From: JAFDXJ01 sp039811225
Lineage (GTDB): Bacteria; Bacteroidota; Bacteroidia; Chitinophagales; Chitinophagaceae
Length of the DNA: 9,685 nucleotides
Direction of reading: 5' to 3'
Assembly: GCA_039811225.1 (NCBI GenBank)
Contig: JBDHYG010000034.1
Coordinates: 1 to 9,685, forward strand
Numbering within the stretch: the first letter of the stretch is position 1; each line of letters opens with the position of its first letter. Below are positions 1-6,776 of the stretch, piece after piece. Under the pieces are notes generated by a model that searched no databases, was not told the origin of the DNA, and saw nothing but the letters and a program-made list of their open reading frames with translations. The position numbers and the translations under genes were made by a program.

Positions 1-405
1 TATCTCGAAGGAAAGAATGTAGAATTGATGGCGAATAGTGATAATGTTTTACGGGCTGGTCTTACACCAAAGCACATGGACATACCGGAGCTGATAAAGA
101 ATGTTCAATTTAAAGGGACTATACCCCACATACTAACGGGTAGAAAAACGGATGCATCTATGGAGATGTACGATACTAAGGTGAGCGATTTTGGTATTGG
201 CATGTTGCGCCTGGGTAAAGGGAAAAATGTTACTTGTCAATCTGTTTCTCCCGAAATGTACCTGGTACAGGAAGGGATTCTCCGATTCAATGCCGGTACT
301 GTTATCCGGGCCAAAAAAGGGGAAGTGGTATTTGTGGCAGCCGATGTGGAATATGAATTGGAAGCCTTGGAGAGAGTGGTTGCCTATAAAGCATTTGTAC
401 CTTAG
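1..405 (+). CDS. manA: Mannose-6-phosphate isomerase, class I, C-terminal part (5' truncated)
   Basis: This cytoplasmic zinc enzyme interconverts mannose-6-phosphate and fructose-6-phosphate, supplying mannose for GDP-sugar and surface polysaccharide synthesis or feeding mannose into glycolysis. The frame is open from the first base of the window, so the gene starts upstream; 134 codons and a TAG stop are visible. The stretch ELMANSDNVLRAGLTPKH near the start is the highly conserved signature that follows the active-site half in E. coli ManA, which has an almost identical segment followed by IDIPELV; here it reads MDIPELI. The rest forms the small C-terminal cupin-like beta domain, with a GTVIRAKKGEVVFVAAD segment matching the late 'pGESAFIAA' region of the family. 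The Met codon near position 28 lies inside the conserved core and is not the real start. There is no clear terminator after the stop. Identification is confident; the metal-binding residues are outside the window. Confidence 0.95.
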   Translation, partial: YLEGKNVELMANSDNVLRAGLTPKHMDIPELIKNVQFKGTIPHILTGRKTDASMEMYDTKVSDFGIGMLRLGKGKNVTCQSVSPEMYLVQEGILRFNAGTVIRAKKGEVVFVAADVEYELEALERVVAYKAFVP

Positions 406-465
406 TTACTTGTTTCTTTGCATAAAAGCAATAGCATCCTTCCATGAAAAGAAATAAGCGTAAAA

Positions 466-494
466 TTGATATCTATCAGAAATATGTATTTTTG
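466..494 (+). promoter_or_regulatory. Bacteroidota-type promoter for the DUF6580 gene
   Basis: TATTTTTG at 487-494 is a perfect match to the Bacteroidota -7 consensus TAnnTTTG. A TTG lies at 466-468, 18 bases upstream, which fits the -33 element. The ATG at 512 is 17 bases downstream of the -7 box, so the leader would be only about 10-15 bases with no Shine-Dalgarno sequence. It implies that the membrane-protein gene is transcribed independently of manA. This is motif matching only. Confidence 0.65.
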
Positions 495-511
495 CAAAAA
501 ATAGATCTGTT

Positions 512-1084
512 ATGAAGAATAAAAAATCATTCCTGCTTTTTTTGATTTGTATTATTGCTATTACGACAATAGTGAAATTTATTTGTGCACCCAAGTTGGC
601 ACTGAGCGGCTTTTCCACGATTATCGCTGTTTCTCTGTTTGCCGGTTTGCGGATTAGAAATATGAAAATGTCTTTTCTGTTTCCTTTGTTGGCGTTGTTT
701 TGTAGCGACTTGCTTATCCAGGTATTATACAAAGTAGGCTGGTTCCCATTTGCCGGGTTTTATTCCGGGCAGGTAATTAATTATATATTATTGCTCGTAT
801 TGGTTTTGATCGGCCTTGCATTACGTAAAGCCAAAACACCGGGCATAGTGTTAAGCATCCTTGCCGGTCCATTGGTGTATTTTCTCTTATCCAATTTCCA
901 GGTGTGGTTGTACGATACCACCCTGTATACAAGAGATACCGCCGGGCTTATGGATTGTTATATTGCCGGCCTGCCCTTTTTGAAAAATTCATTAATTGCA
1001 ACGTTACTCTTTGTACCCGCATTTTTATTCCTGTATAAAGGCCTGATGAAAGAAAAGGTAATCTTTCAAATGGAAAAAAATTAA
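512..1084 (+). CDS. DUF6580-type integral membrane protein, putative transport protein
   Basis: A 190-residue, very hydrophobic protein with about six predicted membrane helices (residues 5-23, 34-48, 52-72, 86-103, 109-133, 158-177) and a short basic tail. The order 'FSTIIAVSLFAGL', 'FLFPLLALFCSDLLI', 'LLSNFQVWL' and 'GLMDCYIAGLPFLKNSLIATLLF' follows the pattern I associate with the DUF6580 family: a first helix pair with Phe-Ala-Gly, a PLLAL..SDL helix, a SNFxVWL segment, then a CYxAGLPFxxN(S/T)L loop and final helix. The fold resembles small-molecule-binding S components of ECF transporters, but no substrate is known to me and no energising partner is encoded here. It sits alone between its own promoter and a terminator. 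The start at 512 is supported by the promoter 17 bases upstream and by the N-terminal Lys residues before helix 1. Family assignment is moderately confident; function is unknown. Confidence 0.8.
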   Translation: MKNKKSFLLFLICIIAITTIVKFICAPKLALSGFSTIIAVSLFAGLRIRNMKMSFLFPLLALFCSDLLIQVLYKVGWFPFAGFYSGQVINYILLLVLVLIGLALRKAKTPGIVLSILAGPLVYFLLSNFQVWLYDTTLYTRDTAGLMDCYIAGLPFLKNSLIATLLFVPAFLFLYKGLMKEKVIFQMEKN

Positions 1085-1096
1085 CTTGTTAGTGAT

Positions 1097-1132
1097 GAAT
1101 AAACGAACCGGCTAAGGCCGGTTTTTTTATTC
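1097..1132. terminator. Intrinsic terminator hairpin between convergent genes
   Basis: The core stem AACCGGC (1106-1112) pairs perfectly with GCCGGTT (1117-1123) around a TAAG loop, followed on the plus strand by T7 (1122-1128). The pairing continues outside the core: GAATAAA (1097-1103) complements TTTATTC (1126-1132) across a 2x2 internal step. It lies 12 bases after the DUF6580 stop and 45 bases past the rnhA stop on the other strand. Plus-strand termination is well supported. Minus-strand use is possible because CGTTTATTC follows the stem in that direction, but its U-tract is weaker. Confidence 0.85.
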
Positions 1133-1176
1133 AGAAAATTTGCAATTTTTGAAATAAAAAAGAGAGTAGGAAAATT

Positions 1177-1704
1177 TTAAAATAAGGGAGCGTCATCATT
1201 TTCCCAGTAGCCTTCATCAATAAGCAGGTTTTTTCCAAGTGCAGCTGAAGTGGCCAGCTCATCACAACGGTTATTATAGAAATTATCGGCATGGCCTTTT
1301 ACCCAGTGAAACCGGATCTGAAATTCACGGGCAATTTTTTTATACCGTAACCACAGGTCTTTATTTTTTTTCCCACCTTTAAAATTGGTGCTGATCCAGG
1401 TATCCAGCCATTTTTTTTCCACGCTATTCACCACATATTGGCTATCGGTATAAATAGTGACGGCGATATTTTTTTTTGTCAGTGATTCCAATGCCACAAT
1501 AACAGCTAATAATTCCATCCGGTTATTCGTCGTATATTGATAGCCGGCGCTGATTTCTTTCTGGTGGCCATTCCACAACAGCACAATCCCATATCCACCA
1601 GGGCCGGGATTACCCCGGGAGGAACCATCAGTATAGATATGTAACGGATGTTTTGTTTTTTCAACGGGTTCCATAGATAGATTTAAATCATTTTTTTTCT
1701 CCAT
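1177..1704 (-). CDS. rnhA: Ribonuclease HI
   Basis: This endonuclease cuts the RNA strand of RNA-DNA hybrids (R-loops, primer remnants) in the cytoplasm using two metal ions. From the first ATG (175 residues), the four catalytic acids are all present: D26 in IYTDGSSRGNPGPGGYG, E64 in TTNNRMELLAV, D87 in IYTDSQYV, and D148 in NNRCDELA. The conserved His is H138 in WVKGHAD. KKWLDTWISTNFKGGKKNKDLW matches the basic protrusion that grips the hybrid in the E. coli type. The gene ends with a short acidic tail, DEGYWENDDAPLF. Its first ATG lies inside the last codons of the MATE gene (22-base overlap). A second ATG at residue 11 (1674) lies just after the MATE stop and would also give a full catalytic domain, so the start is ambiguous. 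It is probably co-transcribed with the MATE gene. Confidence 0.96.
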   Translation of the reverse strand: MEKKNDLNLSMEPVEKTKHPLHIYTDGSSRGNPGPGGYGIVLLWNGHQKEISAGYQYTTNNRMELLAVIVALESLTKKNIAVTIYTDSQYVVNSVEKKWLDTWISTNFKGGKKNKDLWLRYKKIAREFQIRFHWVKGHADNFYNNRCDELATSAALGKNLLIDEGYWENDDAPLF

Positions 1705-3008
1705 TTATTGCTTCGTATATAGAAAAAGGAAGGAATAAATAAGGCAGTCCAATATACCCATTCGGCACACCAGCCAAAAGTGATCGGTAAACCTAATTTT
1801 TCCAAAACGACAAACGCAAATGTACAATAGAGGATGATGGCTATAAACTCGATGGCCAAGTTAATTTTTGTATTTCCGGTGCCAATGACTGCATTCAGCC
1901 AAATGGTAGCAACCGACATTAATATCATGGCAAAAGATACCACCCGGACCACTGGAATCGCTGCCAGTATAAAAGCCTCTCCCTGGCCATAGATGGGCAA
2001 TAAAAAACCTGGCCAGATCATCAATACAATAAAAACCATTACTGAAAAAAGAACACTCCATTTCATGATTTTCAGAATTAATTCCTGTACCCGGTCCTGT
2101 TTTCCCTGGCCAATAATATTACTAACCATCGTATTGGTTGTGGCAGCAAAAGCCCAGGTGATACAGCCAAAGAGTCCAAACAGGTTGCGGATGATATTGG
2201 ATATGGCCAGGTCCCTTTCACCATGATGTTCTATCAGGATATAAAAAAACTCCCAGGCTCCAAAGCTTAATGCATACTGGAAAACCAGGGGCAGTGATTG
2301 GTTGATGATAAGTGCAACCTGTGTTTTATCGAAATAAAATTTTTGAAATAATGCAAAACGGCTGGCAATTTTCTTAAAATGAATAACACTTAATACTGTC
2401 AGGAGAGCCATACATTCAGCAATGATAGAAGCATAGGCGGCGCCATTAAAACCCAATGCGGGCAGGCCTACTTTGCCATAAATGAGAACATAATCAAACA
2501 AGATATTAAAACCTGTTTCCGCCAAAGTACCATATAACAAAAGTTTACTTTGATTGGTACTGATCAATAAGGCATTGCACATTTGATAGAGGTACAAAAA
2601 GATGATACCCCAAATACGTATTTGCAAGAATCCGATAGCCATCGCAATATTGCTATTATTGTGTAATGTCGAGGAGAGGATAACTGGAGAAAGAAAATGA
2701 GTAAATAAAATGCTGAAGAGCGCTAAGATACCTGCCAGTAAAATTCCCTGCCTGAATAATAAACCTATGAGTTGAGTTTTGTTTTCACCGGACCGCCTGG
2801 AAATAATTACCTGCAAACCATTGCTGAGCCCATAACCAATGACTCCAAAAAATAAATAATAGATACCAGTAATACCCGCAACCGCTAAAGGTTGTTCACC
2901 CAATCCTCCTAAAAAAATATTATTGGTTATAAAGTTTGCCTGGGGTACCAGGATAGCCGCTGCAATCGGCAAGGCCGTTTTAAAGATCTGCCGGTTGGTG
3001 ATATCCAT
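1683..3008 (-). CDS. MATE-family multidrug/Na+ or H+ antiporter
   Basis: An inner-membrane efflux protein of the multidrug and toxic compound extrusion family. From the chosen ATG it has 441 residues with roughly twelve hydrophobic helices in two six-helix halves, the usual MATE size. The N-terminus RQIFKTALPIAAAILVPQANFITNNIFLGGLGEQPLAVAGI follows the family's opening pattern (a Pro-containing helix 1, then a loop and an A-G-I helix 2). SNGLQVIISRRSGENK corresponds to the conserved stretch after helix 2-3, and FGAWEFFYILIEHHGERDLAISNIIRNLFG to the start of the second half. The frame stays open upstream to a TTG at 3068, and another ATG lies at 3038. I prefer 3008 because it begins immediately before the first family-like segment. 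The C-terminus IRSNKWRKKMI overlaps the start of rnhA. The exported substrate cannot be read from the sequence. Confidence 0.9.
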   Translation of the reverse strand: MDITNRQIFKTALPIAAAILVPQANFITNNIFLGGLGEQPLAVAGITGIYYLFFGVIGYGLSNGLQVIISRRSGENKTQLIGLLFRQGILLAGILALFSILFTHFLSPVILSSTLHNNSNIAMAIGFLQIRIWGIIFLYLYQMCNALLISTNQSKLLLYGTLAETGFNILFDYVLIYGKVGLPALGFNGAAYASIIAECMALLTVLSVIHFKKIASRFALFQKFYFDKTQVALIINQSLPLVFQYALSFGAWEFFYILIEHHGERDLAISNIIRNLFGLFGCITWAFAATTNTMVSNIIGQGKQDRVQELILKIMKWSVLFSVMVFIVLMIWPGFLLPIYGQGEAFILAAIPVVRVVSFAMILMSVATIWLNAVIGTGNTKINLAIEFIAIILYCTFAFVVLEKLGLPITFGWCAEWVYWTALFIPSFFYIRSNKWRKKMI

Positions 3009-3046
3009 CCGTAGGGCTATGGAATGATTTTTGTCCATTGAGCGGG

Positions 3047-3077
3047 TAAAGCTACAACCACGGCACAATTTTCAAAA
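3047..3077 (-). promoter_or_regulatory. Possible promoter for the MATE-rnhA pair
   Basis: Reading the minus strand, TTTTG (3077-3073) is followed after 18 bases by TAGCTTTA (3054-3047), a one-mismatch version of the TAnnTTTG -7 box. The predicted transcript would start near 3039-3040, leaving about 30 bases before the ATG at 3008 and essentially none before the ATG at 3038. If real, it excludes the upstream TTG at 3068 as a start. This is motif evidence only, with one mismatch. Confidence 0.35.
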
Positions 3078-3100
3078 CAGGAAATTACTGTGTATTTTAG

Positions 3101-3108
3101 TATCATTG
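3101..3108 (+). promoter_or_regulatory. Weak candidate -7 box ahead of the DUF3822-rnr operon
   Basis: TATCATTG fits TAnnTTTG with one mismatch and lies 16 bases before the ATG at 3125, the same distance seen for the better promoter ahead of the DUF6580 gene. I see no TTG at the expected -33 distance. An overlapping alternative, TATTTTAG at 3093-3100, is equally imperfect. Some promoter is expected here because the six-gene block begins here and faces a divergent gene, but the exact element is uncertain. Confidence 0.25.
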
Positions 3109-3124
3109 CAGTCATTTTAAAATT

Positions 3125-3931
3125 ATGATTCAAAAAACATTTAGCATATATCAGACAGAAAGCACAACCGGACAGTTATGTATGGAAATCGGCCAACAAC
3201 ACCTGGCTGCCTGGAAAAAAGAGGAAACAACCGGGAAGATCCTGGATTTTGAATTGTTCCAGTTCTCAAAATTAGACAGCACATACTTCGCAACCTCCTG
3301 GCAGGAAATCCGTTTGTTATCGAAATTGCTGGATAAAGAAATTCCTACCTGTGAAATCATATTGGAAAATGAGGATTGTACATTATTACCCGATCATATT
3401 TTCAGTGAAGATCAATTGGAAAATGGTTATGCGTATATGCAGGCCGGCCGGGCACGGGTACCAATGACAGAGAAAAATTGCCCGGGAGATATGCTGGCAA
3501 TTTTTGACCGGCACAATGCGGTCTTTTCTATCATTGACCAACAAATTCCTGCCGCAAAAATCCGGCATAAATATGCGGCTATTTTATACCAAATGGAAAA
3601 ACAGGATAATGTTATCTGTGCCTTTTTTTACAACACTTATTTTATTTGTGCCGTAAAGAAAGAAGGAAAATTACAACTGATTCGTCATTTTAATTTTCAA
3701 ACACCGGAAGATGCATTGTATTACCTGTTATATGTACGCAAGCAAATGCAATTAGCGGAAGATATTCCGATTATCGCTTCCGGGATGATTGATACGGATT
3801 CACCCTTGTATAAAACGTTGTATCGTTACCTGCCAGGTTTCCGTTTAGAATCACCTGAAGCCCTTCAGTATGAAACGGCCGGCTTCCGGGAGTTTCCCTT
3901 ACATTATTTTTCTATCTTCTGTAATGAATAA
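3125..3931 (+). CDS. DUF3822 family protein
   Basis: A 268-residue soluble protein with no signal peptide or membrane helix. Its pattern matches the Bacteroidota DUF3822 family as I know it: alternating short beta strands, a central CAFFYNTYFICAVKKEGKLQLIRHFNFQTPEDALYYLLYVRKQMQL segment (about residues 165-211) and a late 'PIIASGMIDTDSPLYKTLYRYLPGF' segment with the conserved x-S-G-x-I turn before the last helix. The repeated two-lobed layout could suggest an actin/HSP70-like fold, but that is a guess and I see no ATP-binding motif I would defend. No biochemical function is known to me. It is the first gene of the compact block and lies 2 bases before rsmD; DUF3822 next to rsmD is a recurring Bacteroidota arrangement, so a link to rRNA methylation or ribosome assembly is plausible. 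The start is supported by the spacer and by the lack of usable upstream ATGs. Confidence 0.82.
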   Translation: MIQKTFSIYQTESTTGQLCMEIGQQHLAAWKKEETTGKILDFELFQFSKLDSTYFATSWQEIRLLSKLLDKEIPTCEIILENEDCTLLPDHIFSEDQLENGYAYMQAGRARVPMTEKNCPGDMLAIFDRHNAVFSIIDQQIPAAKIRHKYAAILYQMEKQDNVICAFFYNTYFICAVKKEGKLQLIRHFNFQTPEDALYYLLYVRKQMQLAEDIPIIASGMIDTDSPLYKTLYRYLPGFRLESPEALQYETAGFREFPLHYFSIFCNE

Positions 3932-3933
3932 AT

Positions 3934-4473
3934 ATGCGCATTATTTCAGGGAAATATGGCGGGCGAAAAATAAGTACACCGGTAAAAATGCCCCTGACCA
4001 GGCCTACCACGGATTTTGCAAAAGAAGGCTTATTTAATATTCTTCAAAACAGGATAGATTTTGATGGCATCCAAACACTTGACCTCTTTGGTGGTACCGG
4101 GAGTATTTCCCTGGAACTTGCATCCCGTGGTGCAGCTGATCTCACCATTGTAGAGAAGGATAATAAAATGTATGAATCTATCCGGAAAAACCTGGATGCC
4201 TTGCATATAGATCCGGTTCACCTTTTCAGGATGGATGTATTTCAATTCCTGGAAAATTGTTCAGAAACCTATGATCTCATCTTTGCCGGACCGCCGTATG
4301 CTCTACAGGAAATTGATGAACTGCCCAAAATTATTGTTGCCAAAAAACTGGTACGGGAAAATGGTTTTTTTATCCTGGAACATACACCCCGTAATCAATA
4401 TGCCAACTTTCCCGGTTTCGTTTTTCAACGGAATTACGGTACAACCATTTTTTCTTTTTTTAGTTGCGTATGA
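3934..4473 (+). CDS. rsmD: 16S rRNA (guanine(966)-N2)-methyltransferase RsmD
   Basis: A SAM-dependent enzyme that methylates the N2 of guanine 966 of 16S rRNA during 30S assembly. The 179 residues have the family order: RIISGKYGGRKI at the N-terminus (residues 2-13), RPTTDFAKEGLFNIL (23-37), SAM-binding motif I LDLFGGTGSISLE (49-61), acidic loop VEKD (73-76), D101 in RMDVFQF, then motif IV. Motif IV reads FAGPPYAL (117-124), whereas the family normally has (D/N)PPY; the catalytic Asp position is Gly here (codon gga). All other parts look intact and the length is normal. The ATG follows the DUF3822 stop by 2 bases, and its TGA overlaps the bioD ATG as ATGA. Family assignment is confident; the effect of the Gly on catalysis is unknown. 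Confidence 0.93.
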   Translation: MRIISGKYGGRKISTPVKMPLTRPTTDFAKEGLFNILQNRIDFDGIQTLDLFGGTGSISLELASRGAADLTIVEKDNKMYESIRKNLDALHIDPVHLFRMDVFQFLENCSETYDLIFAGPPYALQEIDELPKIIVAKKLVRENGFFILEHTPRNQYANFPGFVFQRNYGTTIFSFFSCV

Positions 4474-5132
4474 AAAAATCAAACACACCTGGCAGGAGGC
4501 CGATTTTCATTTCCGGTATTGGGACGGGTATCGGGAAAACATTGATCGCGGCGATCATTACAAGCGCTTTGGAGGGTGCGTATTGGAAACCGGTGCAGGC
4601 CGGAACGGAAACAGAAACAGATAGTGCCTGGATAAAACGGATGCTGAAAAATACCTGTCCGGTATTACCTGAATTATATTTGCTGAAGATGGCAGCCTCC
4701 CCACATATTGCCATGCAAAAAGAACATATAACGATAAGCCTGGAAGCTATTCAGCAGCAGTTTGCAACGTATGATACATTATATAAAACGCCGATCATCA
4801 TTGAGGGAGCAGGCGGCCTGTACGCTCCTTTGAATCAAAAACAATTCAGTATTGACCTGGCAAAAAAAATGAATGCAAGGGTTATTCTTGTAAGCAGTAA
4901 TTACCTGGGTAGCATTAATCATTCCCTCATGACGGCTCGTGTATGTAAAGAAAAAAGACTGGATGTAATCGGCTGGGTGTTCAATAATAATTACCTTCAT
5001 TATGAAGCGGAAATTGCCCAATGGTCCGGATACCCGGTCATAGCAAAAATCCCCTTTACAAAAAAGATCACTCCTGCCTTCATTCAAAAACAGGCTGTCG
5101 GAATCCGGGAAAAACTGATAAATTTATTATGA
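4470..5132 (+). CDS. bioD: ATP-dependent dethiobiotin synthetase
   Basis: Closes the ureido ring of 7,8-diaminopelargonic acid using CO2 and ATP, the penultimate step of biotin synthesis, in the cytoplasm. With the ATG at 4470 it has 220 residues. The P-loop SGIGTGIGKT (15-24) has the GIGTG form instead of the enterobacterial GTDTG. K40 in YWKPVQAG matches the substrate-contacting lysine, ASPH (76-79) is the conserved Ser-Pro-His, and IEGAGGLYAPLN (111-122) is the second nucleotide/Mg signature. VIGWVFNN (167-174) fits the nucleotide-base contact segment. An in-frame TTG two codons upstream is less likely because ATG gives the tight ATGA junction with rsmD. Its stop overlaps the next ATG in the same way. 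No other biotin gene is present in the window, so bioD here is separated from any bioA, B or F neighbours. Confidence 0.94.
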   Translation: MKKSNTPGRRPIFISGIGTGIGKTLIAAIITSALEGAYWKPVQAGTETETDSAWIKRMLKNTCPVLPELYLLKMAASPHIAMQKEHITISLEAIQQQFATYDTLYKTPIIIEGAGGLYAPLNQKQFSIDLAKKMNARVILVSSNYLGSINHSLMTARVCKEKRLDVIGWVFNNNYLHYEAEIAQWSGYPVIAKIPFTKKITPAFIQKQAVGIREKLINLL

Positions 5133-5698
5133 CTAAAAAAGAACTGCGGAAAATATACCTGGAAAAAAGACGACAGCTTTCTAACCTGGAAATGGATAAA
5201 TTAAACGACTTAATATTAATTGGTTTTCAGAAACTTAAGTTACCACCACTCCAATTAATATTTATTTATAATCCATTGACTACCCGGAATGAACCCGAAA
5301 CCGGTGCAATAGCCAGGTACCTTACTTTTTTGCATCCCGGATTAAAAATAACCTTACCCAGGATTAATTCTATGAATGGTGAAATGGACGCAGTTATTGT
5401 CGAAGACCATACGTTGTTTAAAGAAAATAATTATGGTATTCTTGAACCGGATCAAGGAATAATAGCCCAACCGGAAGACATAGACCTGGTGATAGTTCCT
5501 TTATTGGCATTTGACAAACTGGGCTATCGTGTCGGATATGGCAAAGGCTTCTATGATAAATACCTGGCACATTGTGATAAAAATAGTATCACGGTCGGTT
5601 TGAGTTATTTTGCACCCGTTGAAAAAATAGAGGATAGCAATTCATTTGATGTACCTTTAAAATATTGCATTACACCAGACAGGGTTTATGAATTTTAA
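5129..5698 (+). CDS. fau: 5-formyltetrahydrofolate cyclo-ligase
   Basis: Converts 5-formyl-THF (folinic acid) to 5,10-methenyl-THF with ATP, salvaging a dead-end folate that inhibits one-carbon enzymes; cytoplasmic. With the ATG at 5129 the protein has 189 residues, the usual size. Family features in order: KKELRKIYLEKRRQL at the N-terminus (3-17), FIYNPLTTRNEPETG with the substrate-binding NEPETG (54-59), YGILEP (102-107), DLVIVPLLAFDKLGYRVGYGKGFYDKYL (119-146) containing the glycine/lysine-rich ATP loop, and VGLSY (156-160). The frame is open further upstream, but that part is bioD read in another frame and resembles nothing, so the ATG in the ATGA overlap is the start. Its last 11 bases overlap the lpxK start. 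The symbol follows E. coli fau/ygfA. Confidence 0.94.
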   Translation: MTKKELRKIYLEKRRQLSNLEMDKLNDLILIGFQKLKLPPLQLIFIYNPLTTRNEPETGAIARYLTFLHPGLKITLPRINSMNGEMDAVIVEDHTLFKENNYGILEPDQGIIAQPEDIDLVIVPLLAFDKLGYRVGYGKGFYDKYLAHCDKNSITVGLSYFAPVEKIEDSNSFDVPLKYCITPDRVYEF

Positions 5699-6776
5699 TT
5701 CCATCTTTTTAAAATCTTTCCGGTTCATTTTATTACCGGTATCCATTATTTATGGCCTCATCGTTTACGTTAGAAATTATTTGTATGATAAAAATATTTT
5801 CAAATCCGTAAAATTCAATTTCCCCATTATATGTGTAGGTAACCTGGTTTTAGGCGGTACCGGAAAATCGACCATGATAGAATACCTGGTTAGCATTCTA
5901 CAACCAACCTTCCAGGTGGCAACACTTTCACGGGGATATAAGCGCCGGACACGGGGTTATGTCCTGGCCAATGAAACGACCAGCGCACTCGAAATCGGGG
6001 ATGAGCCAATGCAGTTCCGTTTAAAATTTCCATCCCTTACAGTAGCCGTTGGTGAGCAGCGTATCATTGCGGTTCCACATATATTGCAGGATAAACCACA
6101 AACAGAAGTTATTCTATTGGATGATGCTTTTCAGCACAGGGCTATCCGGGCAGGGTTAAATATCGTGTTAACTCAATATGGCGATTTATATATACATGAT
6201 TTTTTCCTGCCCAGTGGCGACCTGCGCGATCAGCGTTCTTCGGCAAAAAGGGCTGACATCATTATCGTAACAAAATGCCCGGCTTCATTGACTATAGAAG
6301 AAAGAAACAAAATCATTAAGGAGTTAAACCTGCCGGAAAAAACCAGTTTATTTTTTTCCACGATAGAATATGGGCAACCTTACCATATTTGCTCAAAAGA
6401 AACAAGACCCATTTTAGGTACTGATGAAATCTTATTAGTGAGTGGAATTGCCAACCCGGAACCATTGAAAAATTTTTTGGAAAAAAACTCATCGGCTTAT
6501 TATCATCTCAATTTTTCCGATCACCATATTTTTTCACTTGATGATTTGCAAGCCATCACCCGGCGTTTTGAGCAAATGGACAATCCACATAAGATAATCC
6601 TTACAACAGAAAAAGATGCGGTACGGCTTATCAAATACCAGGACACATTACAGTCAATGCCCTTTTATGTTTTACCGATACAATGTCGGTTCTTATTTTC
6701 TGAAGGAGAGACTTTCAATGAGAAGGTGAAATCTTTTATCCAAACCTATAAAACCGACCAGGAGTATGTCGCGTAA
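5688..6776 (+). CDS. lpxK: Tetraacyldisaccharide 4'-kinase (lipid A biosynthesis)
   Basis: Phosphorylates the 4' position of the tetraacyldisaccharide-1-phosphate to form lipid IVA at the cytoplasmic face of the inner membrane. The 362 residues begin with a hydrophobic anchor helix (about 8-28), as usual for LpxK. The P-loop region is ICVGNLVLGGTGKST (48-62), followed by SRGYKRRTRGY (81-91), GDEP (104-107), LLDDAFQHR (143-151, the metal/base-binding signature), DFFLPSGDLRDQ (171-182), SDHHIFSLDDL (277-287, with the conserved His pair) and LTTEKDAVRL (305-314). The usual P-loop ending GGTGKTP is GGTGKST here. The ATG lies 11 bases inside the preceding gene and the stop overlaps the RNase R start by 11 bases. 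It implies an outer membrane with lipid A. Assignment is confident. Confidence 0.95.
   Translation: MNFNSIFLKSFRFILLPVSIIYGLIVYVRNYLYDKNIFKSVKFNFPIICVGNLVLGGTGKSTMIEYLVSILQPTFQVATLSRGYKRRTRGYVLANETTSALEIGDEPMQFRLKFPSLTVAVGEQRIIAVPHILQDKPQTEVILLDDAFQHRAIRAGLNIVLTQYGDLYIHDFFLPSGDLRDQRSSAKRADIIIVTKCPASLTIEERNKIIKELNLPEKTSLFFSTIEYGQPYHICSKETRPILGTDEILLVSGIANPEPLKNFLEKNSSAYYHLNFSDHHIFSLDDLQAITRRFEQMDNPHKIILTTEKDAVRLIKYQDTLQSMPFYVLPIQCRFLFSEGETFNEKVKSFIQTYKTDQEYVA

Noticed and set aside
415..431. TTGC...GCAA inverted repeat just after manA
   Set aside because: Only a 4-base-pair stem with no T-run; too weak to call a terminator.
3009..3068. N-terminal extension of the MATE gene to the TTG at 3068 or the ATG at 3038
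   Set aside because: The extra residues (MCRGCSFTRS...) do not resemble the family, the first codon is TTG, and a candidate promoter -7 box (3054-3047) lies inside this stretch. The ATG at 3038 remains possible but less likely than 3008.
5021..5128. Upstream extension of the folate cyclo-ligase frame
   Set aside because: It is bioD coding sequence read in another frame, and the conserved KKELRK N-terminus begins right after the ATG at 5129.
6754..6768. AGGAG directly before the RNase R ATG as a Shine-Dalgarno site
   Set aside because: The spacing to the ATG is only about one base, too short to act as a ribosome binding site; coupling through the overlap with lpxK is more likely.
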